Notes under the pieces: generated by a model
The model's input: only the letters and a program-made list of their open reading frames with translations
Database searches by the model: none
Told to the model about the DNA's origin: nothing
Source of the DNA: an uncultured Bacillota bacterium
Lineage (GTDB): Bacteria; Bacillota; Clostridia; Lachnospirales; Lachnospiraceae
Assembly (NCBI GenBank): GCA_949291945.1
Contig: CASEXH010000004.1
Span: forward strand, 1-64,000
Reading direction: 5' to 3'
DNA length: 64,000 bases
Part shown: piece after piece, positions 48,599-58,040 of the stretch
How positions within the stretch are numbered: position 1 is the first letter of the stretch
How the letters are laid out: each line of letters begins with the position of its first letter
Program-made: the position numbers and the translations under genes

Positions 48599-49861
48599 AT
48601 GGAAAATCTCATCAGCCTTATCGGAACTTCCTGTAATTTTGTACAGGGGTATTTCTTCTTTAAAACCGTATCCTGTCTTCTGAAGCCCAGAGAGCCCAGG
48701 TTTTTACAGATCCTAGCCTGGATGCTCTGTACCCTGGTGTCCTCTGTAGTTATTTTCGCCCAGGACCCGGTTAATATCCTGGTTGTATTATGCCTTTTCT
48801 TTGGGACTACCTTTTTCTTTGAAGGACCCTGGTATTTGAAGATTTCTGCTGTAATGATCCTCTATCCCATTGCTACAGCTCTGAATTTTCTCCTGAATAA
48901 TATCGGGACCTGGATTTTCTTTACTTTTTGGGGCGGAATGGGATTTACCAATCTGCTGTTCTCCAATCTGGCGGAAATTGTACCCCTGCTCTTCTGGTTT
49001 GTTTTTTACCGGTCCATGAACCGAAGGCTTCTGAAAGCCCGCCAGCTTCTGGACCGGCGTTCCTGGCTGTTTCTCAGCCTGATCTGCCTGGCTTCTCTTA
49101 CAGCAGTAGTCAGTCTGGTCTGCTTTACCCCCAATCTGGCCCCTGCGGCTTATCCCTGTATGCTGGCCTGTATCGCCACCAACTTTACCAGTATTTATCT
49201 GGCCTCTTATCTGGCAGACACCATCCAGGCAGACATGGAGCGGAAAAATCTCCGGCTTCAAAAAGACTATTACGAGGAGCTGGAGAAAAACCAGCTTCAG
49301 ATACGACGGCTCCGCCATGATATGAACAGTCATTTTGCTGTGGTGGACAGTCTGTTAAAAGACAGAAATATAAAAGAAGCTCTGGAATACCTGGAAAAAC
49401 TTATGGGATACATAGAGACGGGAAACCGTCCATTTTGTAAAAACAGTGTTGTAAACGCTCTTCTGAATGCAAAGTATAACCAGGCTTCTGAGCAAAACAT
49501 TGACTGCTTTTTCAGCATCAGCATTGACGGTTTTACAAAACTGGATGATATTACCCTCTGTTCCGTCTTTGCTAACACTTTAGACAACGCCATAGAAGCC
49601 TGCAGCAAAATCCCCTCCGGACAACAGCGGAAGATTTCCGCTAAAGCCCGCTATACAAAAGAGGGATACTTCAGCTATGAGATTGTAAACACAAAGGAAA
49701 ATGAGGTACAGAAAAGAAAAGGACGTTTCCTCACAGACAAGGAAGATCCCCTCTCCCACGGCCTGGGAATCGCCTCCGTTCAGGAAATTATAGAAAAAAA
49801 CGGCGGAACCCTGGACATCTCTTACACTGAGAAAGAGTTCCACCTTACAATATTACTTTAA
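48599..49861 (+). CDS. AgrC/ComD-type sensor histidine kinase (GHKL)
   Basis: A 420-residue membrane sensor with six hydrophobic helices (about 35-55, 58-75, 82-103, 107-137, 155-178, 185-205). A cytoplasmic coiled region leads to the phospho-acceptor His240 in RRLRHDMNSHF, and the HATPase domain has the N-box FANTLDNAIEA and G-box GLGIASVQEI. This is the HPK10 layout typical of peptide-sensing kinases with LytTR partners. No propeptide gene or AgrB-like protease was found next to it, though a CPBP protease is near. The start ATG 48599 has only a weak ribosome site; coupling to the regulator is likely. Confidence 0.9.
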   Translation: MENLISLIGTSCNFVQGYFFFKTVSCLLKPREPRFLQILAWMLCTLVSSVVIFAQDPVNILVVLCLFFGTTFFFEGPWYLKISAVMILYPIATALNFLLNNIGTWIFFTFWGGMGFTNLLFSNLAEIVPLLFWFVFYRSMNRRLLKARQLLDRRSWLFLSLICLASLTAVVSLVCFTPNLAPAAYPCMLACIATNFTSIYLASYLADTIQADMERKNLRLQKDYYEELEKNQLQIRRLRHDMNSHFAVVDSLLKDRNIKEALEYLEKLMGYIETGNRPFCKNSVVNALLNAKYNQASEQNIDCFFSISIDGFTKLDDITLCSVFANTLDNAIEACSKIPSGQQRKISAKARYTKEGYFSYEIVNTKENEVQKRKGRFLTDKEDPLSHGLGIASVQEIIEKNGGTLDISYTEKEFHLTILL

Positions 49862-49910
49862 GGATACAAGACAAAAGATACTCCATACTTCCTGCCGATG
49901 AAAGTCCGGC

Positions 49911-50888
49911 TTACAGCCGTACCACGATTTTCCCGTGTACCTTTTTTTCTTTCATCAACTGTAAATATTCCGGGATATCCTCAAAATCAATTTCCTGGAT
50001 TTCAGGAACTCCGATTTTTCCCGCCGCCACAAGAGAACTGACTGCCTTTGCGGTCTGAGCCGGTACTTTCTGCGTTTCAGCATCTGAGCTTGTCAGATAA
50101 TTTCCAAATGCGATTTCGTGTACGGAAATCCCCTTACTATAAAATTTCCACTGGGACATATCAGGAAGTCCGGAAACTGCCGCTATTTCGCCACCGAATT
50201 TCAAAATCTCCATATCTTTTGTGGCGCTTTCACTGCCTACGGTATTCACTGCATAATCAACGCCTGCCTGATTTGTTATATCCTTTATGCGGCCATATAC
50301 ATCCTCTGTTTTATAGTCAATAGCAAAATCAGCTCCCAGCTTTTTAACATAATCAAAATTCTTTCTTGAGCAGGTAGTGATAACCCGTAAACCATTTAGC
50401 TTTGCAAGCTGGATCAAGTAGCTTCCTACCCCGCCGGCGCCTCCCTGTATCAAGATTGTACCTCCGGTACGAAGATGGAACCTGTCGTACATAATATGGT
50501 ATGCCGTCATACCTGCTCCAGGCAGGGCAGCCGCCTGGGTATAGTCAAGCTCCTCTGGAATTTCACATACGAATTTTTCCGGTGTTACTGCATATTCTGC
50601 AAATCCCCCGTATGGATTATTTATCTCCCGCAAATAAAAGACTCTTTTTCCGATCACAGGAGTTTTAATATTTTCCCCGGCTTTCATTACCTCCCCGGCA
50701 ATATCAAGGCCCAGAACAACCGGTGTTTCCAATTCTCCCAAATATTCTGCAGTTTGATAATCCGACGGATTTAATGACACAGCGTGAACTCTGACCAGCA
50801 GTTCGTCCGGTTTAACAGCCGGTATTTCCAGTTCTTCAAAACGCATATTTTTAATATTACCACCGTGGCGCAATACGAATGCTTTCAT
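49911..50888 (-). CDS. NADP-dependent MDR-family oxidoreductase (quinone-reductase-like)
   Basis: A 325-residue cytoplasmic enzyme of the zinc-independent medium-chain dehydrogenase group. The GroES-like head has HAVSLNPSDYQTAEYLG and LGLDIAGEVMKAG. The Rossmann domain carries ILIQGGAGGVGSYLIQLAKLNG, preceded by LPGAGMTAYHIMYDRF, both diagnostic. The catalytic-zinc cysteines of alcohol dehydrogenases are absent. Typical substrates are enones or quinones. It is the last gene of the glycoside locus, 11 bases after the GH2 gene, and may reduce an aglycone freed by it; that is inference from position. Confidence 0.88.
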   Translation of the reverse strand: MKAFVLRHGGNIKNMRFEELEIPAVKPDELLVRVHAVSLNPSDYQTAEYLGELETPVVLGLDIAGEVMKAGENIKTPVIGKRVFYLREINNPYGGFAEYAVTPEKFVCEIPEELDYTQAAALPGAGMTAYHIMYDRFHLRTGGTILIQGGAGGVGSYLIQLAKLNGLRVITTCSRKNFDYVKKLGADFAIDYKTEDVYGRIKDITNQAGVDYAVNTVGSESATKDMEILKFGGEIAAVSGLPDMSQWKFYSKGISVHEIAFGNYLTSSDAETQKVPAQTAKAVSSLVAAGKIGVPEIQEIDFEDIPEYLQLMKEKKVHGKIVVRL

Positions 50889-50899
50889 AAATCACCTCT

Positions 50900-53119
50900 T
50901 CAGATATCACTCTGTTTTTTTATCTTGTTTAACTTGTTGTTCAAATATGCTGCAGTACCTTTTGGCGCTTTCATAATAGTCAAAATAGGTTCCAATGCCA
51001 TATTTCTGCACATTTCAATAGATTTCTGCATATCTTCTCCGGCTCCGCCTTTCGCAGACGCTTTATCAAACAGCTCCTGTACCACAGCTCTTGCCTCAGG
51101 CTGTTCCAGCATTTCACCGATTTTATCTTTGATTGAAAAGTATCCTTCTTTAAATTCTAATTCTTCATCCGTGCGGATTGAATCAAACCAATTCCCCGCC
51201 TCGGTTTCCTCTTTTGGAAGTGAATAGGCAGGATTAGGCACAGCCACTGCATTTAACTGAATTGTATCGCTGACATTTTCTTTTTCTGTTCTTACCGAAA
51301 TCTCATTCACTCCATCTTTTAGTGCAACGTTCTCAAACAATACCCCATGGTCTTTTGATTTGCTTGTTCCTGCAAGTTCTCCATTCACATAGAGGCGTAC
51401 TTCCGAGCAGTTGGTAAACACCAGGATATTTCTTTGATCTTCTGTACGATCAAAAAATCGCCTTCCGCAGATATGTACCATTGGCTTTTCCGACCAATAT
51501 GCCTGGTAGATATAAAAAGAATCCTTTCTTGTCTTACGGTCATATGTTACAAGTCCCTTATTATTGCGGCCTTTGCAACCGCCTTCATCACGACTGTCTG
51601 CTGCGAAGTCAAACATATTCCATACATGTGTACTCCATAAATAAGGCCGTTTTTCAAAAATCTTCAGCATTTCGTGATGATAGTATGCCTGATATTCCTC
51701 AGAGTAATCATGCCCTTCCGGATTTGCAGAATGAAGCGCAATATTTGCCTCGGCCCCATACTCAGATACTCCCAGACATCGATCCGGGTATAATTTATGG
51801 AATCTATCCAGCCATGGACCGTTTTCAGAAACATCTCCCATATACCATCCGAAATAATGATTGTAACTAAGTACATCTGTTATGTCGTTATGATCACTTT
51901 CCATAGAAAGCATGCTCACCTGCGCCATTGTTGTCAGACGGCTGGGATCCATTCTTTTGCAAAGAGCCTGTAAGTCACAAAGATTTCTATACAGCTCCTC
52001 ACTCTCACATGTAACAGAAATTTCATTTGAAATTCCCCAGAAGCAGATAGCGGGATGATTATAATTCTGAGCGATCAATTCGGTCATCTGACTAAGTGTA
52101 TTCTCATAGGCCTCCTTTCCAGGACGAAAAGCTGTTATGAACGGAATTTCCGCCCAAACTATAAAGCCTGCTTTATCGCATAATTCATAAAAATACTGAT
52201 CGTGCTGATAATGGGCAAGACGCAGAGTATTTGCTCCGATTTCTTTTATTATCTCAATGTCTTCCTCATGCTCTCTATGTGTAATGGCCCAGCCCATATT
52301 TTTCCGATCCTGGTGTCTGGCAACCCCGTGCAGAGGAGTACGTACGCCATTCAGATAGAATCCGTCATCCGGGTTCACATGAAAGCTGCGGATACCAAAC
52401 AATTCCCTGACCTGATCTGTTTCCTTTCCCTCTTTCAGCAATGTCAGTTCTGCAGTATAGCAATATGGATTTTTTAAGCCATCCCACAAAACCGGAGTTT
52501 TTATCATAAGATCACTTATCGTGTGGCTTTCGGCGGTGATTGTTTTTTCAACAACTGTCTTCCCTTCTCTGTCTTTTATACGGCATCTGATCTGGCAGTT
52601 CTCTGCATTGGAGATAAACCCATCAATACGGATTTTTCCTGACACATGAGGTGTGACAAAGACGCCGCTTGTCCCAGTCTGCATAAGATCAAAGTGGGAA
52701 TTTTCCACTTCAATAAAACATACCTCCCGGTAAAGACCTCCGAAAAATGTGAAATCCGCCTGCTGGGGATATACATCGCATTCTTCATTTGATACCACAA
52801 CCGTCAATTCGTTTTCTCCATCCTTCATAAAATCTGTCAATTCAAAACGGAATGTAGAAAATCCCCCTTTATGCTCTCCCAGCTTTTGCCCGTTGCAATA
52901 CACAACGGCCACATGATTTGCACCTCTGAATTCAATATACTGCCTTTTTGAGTCATGATGTTCAGGGAGAAAAATTTTGTAAACTCCTTCTCCCCTCCAG
53001 TAATCTCCTCCTCCATCCTGCCCATCCAGGTTATTCCAGGTATGAGGAAGGGACACTGTTTCAAATTCCTCTCCTTTTTTTGCAAAAAGCGCTTCCTTAA
53101 TAATTTCTACCGTTCTCAT
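50900..53119 (-). CDS. Glycoside hydrolase family 2, beta-galactosidase-like
   Basis: A 739-residue enzyme. It has the GH2 sugar-binding domain (VSLPHTWNN, WRGEGVYKIFLP), the immunoglobulin-like domain, and the TIM barrel with HGVARHQDRKNMGWA and acid/base Glu366 in FWGISNEISV. The nucleophile Glu453 is in LGVSEYGAEA. A small beta domain follows, then an unusual helical tail of about 90 residues (from about 645), rich in Glu, Lys and Ala. The galactosidase assignment is by barrel motifs; other beta-glycosides are possible. GGAGGAG precedes ATG 53119. It lies between the frameshifted AraC regulator and the oxidoreductase. Confidence 0.9.
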   Translation of the reverse strand: MRTVEIIKEALFAKKGEEFETVSLPHTWNNLDGQDGGGDYWRGEGVYKIFLPEHHDSKRQYIEFRGANHVAVVYCNGQKLGEHKGGFSTFRFELTDFMKDGENELTVVVSNEECDVYPQQADFTFFGGLYREVCFIEVENSHFDLMQTGTSGVFVTPHVSGKIRIDGFISNAENCQIRCRIKDREGKTVVEKTITAESHTISDLMIKTPVLWDGLKNPYCYTAELTLLKEGKETDQVRELFGIRSFHVNPDDGFYLNGVRTPLHGVARHQDRKNMGWAITHREHEEDIEIIKEIGANTLRLAHYQHDQYFYELCDKAGFIVWAEIPFITAFRPGKEAYENTLSQMTELIAQNYNHPAICFWGISNEISVTCESEELYRNLCDLQALCKRMDPSRLTTMAQVSMLSMESDHNDITDVLSYNHYFGWYMGDVSENGPWLDRFHKLYPDRCLGVSEYGAEANIALHSANPEGHDYSEEYQAYYHHEMLKIFEKRPYLWSTHVWNMFDFAADSRDEGGCKGRNNKGLVTYDRKTRKDSFYIYQAYWSEKPMVHICGRRFFDRTEDQRNILVFTNCSEVRLYVNGELAGTSKSKDHGVLFENVALKDGVNEISVRTEKENVSDTIQLNAVAVPNPAYSLPKEETEAGNWFDSIRTDEELEFKEGYFSIKDKIGEMLEQPEARAVVQELFDKASAKGGAGEDMQKSIEMCRNMALEPILTIMKAPKGTAAYLNNKLNKIKKQSDI

Positions 53120-53212
53120 TCTTACTCCTCCGTTCCGCTGCAAATTAACATTATTATAAAATGTACTGCTGTCTCACGATAGAATAATATTAATGCCTTT
53201 TGTATTATTTTA

Positions 53213-54435
53213 TTATAAGTAGAACTTTTTACGATATTCGCCGGGAGTGAGTCCGGTATATTTCTTATACATTTTAATAAAATAACTTACATCATTGATG
53301 CCTACCTGTATTGCCACATCCTGAATAGAAATATCCGGCAGATAAAGGAGCATGGCCGCATACTGCATTTTATACTCATGTATATATTCCGTTATCGTCT
53401 TTCCTGTCTCTTTCTTAAATTCAGAAGACAAAAAAGGTCTGCTCTTCCCTAATTTCTCTGCCAGAACAGCAAGGGTCAGCGGTTCGCACACATGTAATTG
53501 AATATAGTTAACCGCATCTCGCACTGTTTTTGAGTGATTAGGCAGACGGTAATGGTTTACCAGCTGACAATATTTCTGCAAGATCTGATAGCAAACGCCC
53601 TCCAGCTCTGAGTATTTACTTTCTTTTTCAATCTGCTCTTCCAGCTCTGCAGATAGTTTTTTCACATAAAAAGGGTGTATATCCCCTGACAATAAAACTG
53701 TTTCGCACTTTACATTTAGACTATGGGCAAATAGTTTCATCTTTCTGAAAGACAAATTGCTTTTCTCCATATTTCCTGAGAGCAGCCAGGGAAAGGTTTT
53801 CTCTGCAGCTTCTATATTTCCCTGAGAAACTGCATTTAATAAAATATTATGGGTTTCCCGGTATTCCATAATTTTTTCCTTTGTAATCTCATCGTCCAGA
53901 CTACTTTTATATCTCACCTGTTCAGATTCTATTTTTTGATTGGTCTGCCGTATTTGTTTAATTGGTTCCTGCAGTTCCAGCTCTTGTGTTAATAAAATGG
54001 ATAATGTATGGATAACTGCGTTTTCATTTATAACAGGCAGAGTCTGATAATGTTTGTATATCATTTTACGATAGCCGATTTCAAAGCCATTGGTATGCAA
54101 AATTTCTTTGATAATGCCATTGTCCATTTCCTGATTCATAAAAGGGCCTACTGAAATCACACCATGTCCGTATTTCTCAGGGGTAATATATACAATCGTA
54201 GAAAAGCCCAATCCGCTTTTAGCATAAAAAGATGGTTTCCAACTTTTGGTACAATATTGGTAAAATACTTCCTGTTTTCTTCTGTATTATAGTTTTTTAT
54301 CAAGATATTACGCAGTCCTTTATCCATATCATTAATATTTTCGTATGGATACTCTGTGAGGACTGTCGCCACTCTAAATGCCGCATACATGATTTCTTTT
54401 ATATATAAATATGCCTTTTGCAATTCTTCATTCAT
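53213..54435 (-). pseudogene. AraC family regulator, split by a one-base loss in a T tract
   Basis: Starting at ATG 54435 (AAGGAG upstream) the frame reads MNEELQKAYLYIKEIM to NHLF, then goes out of frame at a run of five T on the minus strand (54226-54230). With a sixth T the reading continues HLFYAKSGLGFSTIVYITP and runs to the stop at 53213, giving about 407 residues, similar in size to the intact regulator at 58041. The C-terminal AraC domain is complete (two helix-turn-helices, from VRDAVNYIQLHVCEPLTL to TPGEYRKKFYL). So the break is a single lesion: a real mutation, phase variation or a sequencing error. It would regulate the neighbouring GH2 gene. Confidence 0.82.
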
Positions 54436-54499
54436 CTGCCGGCTCCTTACGTCAATCTTGTCAGGGATTTTATCAAAACATTCCTCTGATAAAACAGTA

Positions 54500-54540
54500 A
54501 AAGACTGCCCTACCGGCCCAGTACCGATAGGGCAGTCTCT
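54500..54540 (-). terminator. Terminator after beta-glucuronidase gene
   Basis: Minus-strand AGACTGCCCTATCGG pairs with CCGGTAGGGCAGTCT across a short loop, followed by TTTTA, starting 6 bases after the uidA stop. Confidence 0.85.
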
Positions 54541-54546
54541 CAATTT

Positions 54547-56352
54547 TTATTTTTTGTATTCAAAGTCCGGGATCTTATGCCATCTGTCTCTGAAGTAATG
54601 AGCCACTAATTTCGGCTTTCTGTCTCTTGTAAAGATTCCCTTCTTATTTCCCTGGACTCTCAGCAGGCTCTGGCTGGTAGCGAAGTCTGCAAAGTTCCAT
54701 ACCTGCTCGCCTACTACAAAATCATAGTCATCGAAAACTTTGTTGTTCATCTTGTAGTATTCTACCTGGAATTCCTCTGTATACATGACCGGTGTGGTAT
54801 CATGCATACCCATAACTGTATCTGCACCGTACTCGGTAAATACCACTGGTTTTCCGATGGTCTTCCAGTAGTCTAATTCTTTTCTGAGGGCCTGTTCCGG
54901 CAGTTCCAGATCCGGGCCGCCAAAGTACCATCCATAGTAGCGGTTCAGGCAGATCACATCGCTGAGTTTTGCAGAGCAGTCTTTTTCAGGAGGTGCCATC
55001 TGTACACTGATCAATGTGCAGGGACGTTTCTGAGGATCCAGCTCTCTTGCCAGCTCATAGAGAGGTGCGAAGTAGTCATAAGCACCTTCACTGTAGGAAT
55101 CCGGCTCATTGGCAATACTCCACATAACCACACAGGCATGGTTCTTATCTCTGGAGATCAGATCACGGATCACGTCTTTGTGGTGTTCCTGGGTCTGTAC
55201 GCCATGTTCCTTATCAAAGGTACTAACTTTCTGTCCATTGAAGTTTGCACCGCCGCCGAAATCTAAGTTTACGCCTACAGCAGTAGTCTCATCAATAACT
55301 ACAAAACCTTCTTCGTCGCAGAGACGCATCATTTCCTCGCTGTATGGATAATGGCTGGTACGGAAGCTGTTGGCTCCCTGCCATTTCATCAGAGACATAT
55401 CCTTGGTGTTCATCGGCAGGTTCATGCCTCTTCCGTTAGGGAAGGTATCTTCATGTCTTCCATAGCCTTTGAAATAGAAAGGTCTTTCATTGATCAGGAA
55501 CTTGGTCCCCTCTACTCTTACTGTTCTTACGCCGTAAGGCAGTGTATAAACGTCTTCCCCGAAGGTCACTTTCACATCATAGAGATATGCTTTCAGAGGC
55601 TGCCACAGATGCACATTTTCAATTTCCAGAACGCCCTGGGTTCCCTGGCCCTGAGCTACCAGATTTCCTTCTTTATCAAAAACTTCTACTTTGCAGTCTC
55701 CTGTTCCCACAGTATCTACCTTGTAGGAAACTCTGGCAGTAGTTCCGCTTACCTCAGGAACCAGAGTAATATCTTCAATGTAGTCCTTTGGTGTCGTATA
55801 GATTTTTACAGGTCTTGTAATTCCACAGTAGTTGAAGAAGTCGAAGTTGGGATTGTTCTGTGGTTTTGCAGAGCTGGAAGAGCCGAAGCCTCCCATGCCG
55901 TTCATCATATTGGATTTTCCTCCGATAGGAAGGGTGGTATAGTCGATCACATTGTTTACGGCAATGGTCAGAAGGTTGTCTCCATCCTGAAGTTTCTCTG
56001 TAATCTCTACTTCGAAAGGAAGGAAGCCGCCCTTATGCTCGCAGATCAGTTCTCCGTTTAAATAAATTTTTGCATAGTGGGTAACTGCCGCACACCGAAG
56101 CATCACTCTCTGGGTCTTCACAAAGGAAGGCATGGAAATCTTTCTCTGATAGAATACCCAACCGTAATGATCTCTGAAGTCAATGCCTTCCTTCAGGTCA
56201 TTATAGGAAGCCGGCACCGGCATAGTCATAGGATCTTCCAGGGGAGCTTTGTACCACTCCTGGTCAAAGCCTTCTCCATTGTCCAGCTTGAAGTCCCATA
56301 CGCCGCTTAAGTCGCTTAATAATCTGGATGGTGTCAAAATCGGGTATAACAT
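54547..56352 (-). CDS. uidA: Beta-glucuronidase (GH2), Loop-1 type
   Basis: A 601-residue enzyme that frees glucuronic acid from glucuronides. The GH2 jelly-roll, sandwich and barrel domains are in order. Acid/base Glu416 (SIANEPDSYSEG) and nucleophile Glu507 (VVFTEYGADT) are present. The Asn569-x-Lys571 pair in GNKKGIFTRDRKPK, which recognises the glucuronate carboxylate and separates GUS from galactosidases, is intact. The loop at about 361-385 (FGGGANFNGQKVSTFDKE) is long, as in Loop-1 enzymes active on small drug glucuronides. The ATG at 56352 has AAAGGAGG. It follows the GPH symporter after a weak terminator. Confidence 0.95.
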   Translation of the reverse strand: MLYPILTPSRLLSDLSGVWDFKLDNGEGFDQEWYKAPLEDPMTMPVPASYNDLKEGIDFRDHYGWVFYQRKISMPSFVKTQRVMLRCAAVTHYAKIYLNGELICEHKGGFLPFEVEITEKLQDGDNLLTIAVNNVIDYTTLPIGGKSNMMNGMGGFGSSSSAKPQNNPNFDFFNYCGITRPVKIYTTPKDYIEDITLVPEVSGTTARVSYKVDTVGTGDCKVEVFDKEGNLVAQGQGTQGVLEIENVHLWQPLKAYLYDVKVTFGEDVYTLPYGVRTVRVEGTKFLINERPFYFKGYGRHEDTFPNGRGMNLPMNTKDMSLMKWQGANSFRTSHYPYSEEMMRLCDEEGFVVIDETTAVGVNLDFGGGANFNGQKVSTFDKEHGVQTQEHHKDVIRDLISRDKNHACVVMWSIANEPDSYSEGAYDYFAPLYELARELDPQKRPCTLISVQMAPPEKDCSAKLSDVICLNRYYGWYFGGPDLELPEQALRKELDYWKTIGKPVVFTEYGADTVMGMHDTTPVMYTEEFQVEYYKMNNKVFDDYDFVVGEQVWNFADFATSQSLLRVQGNKKGIFTRDRKPKLVAHYFRDRWHKIPDFEYKK

Positions 56353-56403
56353 AAAATTCCTCCTTTTTCTCAGAGTCTGGCTCTGAATGATATTGGTTTT
56401 AGT

Positions 56404-56441
56404 GTAAAACAGTGCCGGTAAAGTTTCCCCTGCCGGCACTG
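56404..56441 (-). terminator. Intercistronic hairpin between symporter and uidA
   Basis: Minus-strand ACAGTGCCGG (56441-56432) pairs with CCGGCACTGT (56418-56409), followed by TTTTA, after the symporter stop and before the uidA ribosome site. It probably lowers read-through or stabilises the upstream mRNA. Confidence 0.7.
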
Positions 56442-56472
56442 TACATTTACTGCTTATTTAAATTATATTTTC

Positions 56473-57867
56473 TTATTTCTTTCCTTCTCTTTTTGCTTTC
56501 AGCACTGCGATATTGCTGTCTACTTTCTTCTTGCCCAGCGGATATACAAAGATCAGGGCAAGAGCCATCAGCAGGAATCCTGCTGCGGGAACCAGACAAG
56601 AAATATCATAAATTCCGTTTAAAACATCTGGATCAAAGGCTGTTGCCTCTGTATATCCTACAATACCCAGAAGAGCTCCTGAAAGTCCTGAAGAAGCAGC
56701 CTGTCCCATTTTACGTGCAAAGGAATACACGGAATAGAAAGTACCGTCAGATCTTTCTCCCTCTCTCACCTCTGCATCATCAATTACGTCTGTGATCATA
56801 GCCCAGCAGTTTACATTGAAGAAACCGATTCCCAGATATCCGATGGTATAAAGGGCGATAAACAGATACAGATTATCTGTATGGAGAATAAAAGCAATGA
56901 AAAATACCACTGCTCCTAAAATCCCGCCGAAAGCAGATAATTCTTTCTTACCAACTTTAGCTGCCAGAGTCGGTACAATAAAGGCCAGTACAATAACCAG
57001 GATGTTTGCACAGAAGCCAGAAATTGATACACCCTCTTTGCTTCCAAAGTAGTTCGGGAAGATGTACTGTCCCATACTGCCTAATGTAAGCTGTGACAGA
57101 AGGAGAAGCAAAGCTGCCAGTACAATACCGATCAGAGCACGGCTGGAAATCAATGTTTTCAGCAGATGGATAAGGCTGAACTTTTCTTCTTTTTTCTCAA
57201 TCTTTACGCGCTCTGTAGTCAGATTATAGCAGATCAGATAGCAGATAACAGCACAAACAGAGCAGACTGCTCCTGCGATTGCCATATTTGTACCGGAAAT
57301 CAAAGTATGTCCTTCTGCATCTTCATAGTAAACGATCATAGGAAGAACAACACCGATGAACATACTTGCTAAAGTTGCGCCAATAGTTCTCCAGCTGGAC
57401 AACTCTGAACGATCTTTTGCTTCAGGAGAAATTGCAGATGCCATGGAACCGTAAGGAATGTTGATTCCTGTGTAGCAGATACTTCCCCATAGCAAGTAGG
57501 TTGCAAACATCCATACGATCTTGAACGCCATAGGCATATCCTTAAACCATACTGCATACATCAGGAAAGATGCCAAGGCCACAGGTCCGCACATTCTCTT
57601 GATCCAGGGAAGGAATTTTCCCTTTGCCGTAGGACGGCTGCGGTCAGCGATCTGTCCCATGGTTACATCGGTAAAGGCATCCACAAATCTGGCCACCATC
57701 ATCATCATACCAACGATGACAGGACTCACACCCATAACGTCTGTGTAAAATTTCATCAGAAACGTTGATGAGAGGATGAAGGTAAAGTCATTACCAAAAT
57801 CACCGAACATGTAACCGAGTTTGTCCCTCATGCCGAAAGGCTGGACTTTGTTCGTAGTGTTACTCAT
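56473..57867 (-). CDS. GPH-family glycoside/glucuronide:cation symporter
   Basis: A 464-residue twelve-helix MFS-fold transporter of the glycoside-pentoside-hexuronide (MelB/UidB) group. The start MRDKLGYMFGDFGNDFTFILSS carries the conserved GD-GNDF cation-site motif. DVTMGQIADR at about 75-84 is the loop 2-3 signature, and KFLPWI follows. Placed directly before the beta-glucuronidase, it most likely imports glucuronides with sodium or proton. The first 12 residues are an extra polar head. Divergent from the AraC regulator at 58041. Confidence 0.93.
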   Translation of the reverse strand: MSNTTNKVQPFGMRDKLGYMFGDFGNDFTFILSSTFLMKFYTDVMGVSPVIVGMMMMVARFVDAFTDVTMGQIADRSRPTAKGKFLPWIKRMCGPVALASFLMYAVWFKDMPMAFKIVWMFATYLLWGSICYTGINIPYGSMASAISPEAKDRSELSSWRTIGATLASMFIGVVLPMIVYYEDAEGHTLISGTNMAIAGAVCSVCAVICYLICYNLTTERVKIEKKEEKFSLIHLLKTLISSRALIGIVLAALLLLLSQLTLGSMGQYIFPNYFGSKEGVSISGFCANILVIVLAFIVPTLAAKVGKKELSAFGGILGAVVFFIAFILHTDNLYLFIALYTIGYLGIGFFNVNCWAMITDVIDDAEVREGERSDGTFYSVYSFARKMGQAASSGLSGALLGIVGYTEATAFDPDVLNGIYDISCLVPAAGFLLMALALIFVYPLGKKKVDSNIAVLKAKREGKK

Positions 57868-57964
57868 TAAAAATTACCTCCTTCTACATTACATATGTAA
57901 GTCGTTAGTATTCATTATATATTAATTTTCTATAAAAACGTTAAGACTTTTTTTATATTTTTCG

Positions 57965-58011
57965 GTATAATTTTTGTGTGGGTTGAAATCGCATAAAAAT
58001 TATACTATAAT
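57965..58011. promoter_or_regulatory. araC promoter with 11-bp inverted repeat
   Basis: Plus-strand TTGAAA (57983-57988) and TATAAT (58006-58011), spacer 17, precede the regulator. GTATAATTTTT (57965-57975) and AAAAATTATAC (57995-58005) form a perfect inverted repeat around the -35, a candidate operator for both divergent genes. Confidence 0.6.
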
Positions 58012-58040
58012 AAATAAAAATATTACCAATGGAGAGATAT

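Noticed and set aside
43560..50000. Lanthipeptide or autoinducer peptide gene near the LytTR system
   Set aside because: I looked for a short Cys/Gly-rich or signal-type frame with a ribosome site in the gaps and saw none that convinced.
53213..54211. Treating the two halves of the AraC regulator as separate genes
   Set aside because: The second half begins inside a conserved domain and has no ribosome site; one extra T joins both into a normal-length regulator.
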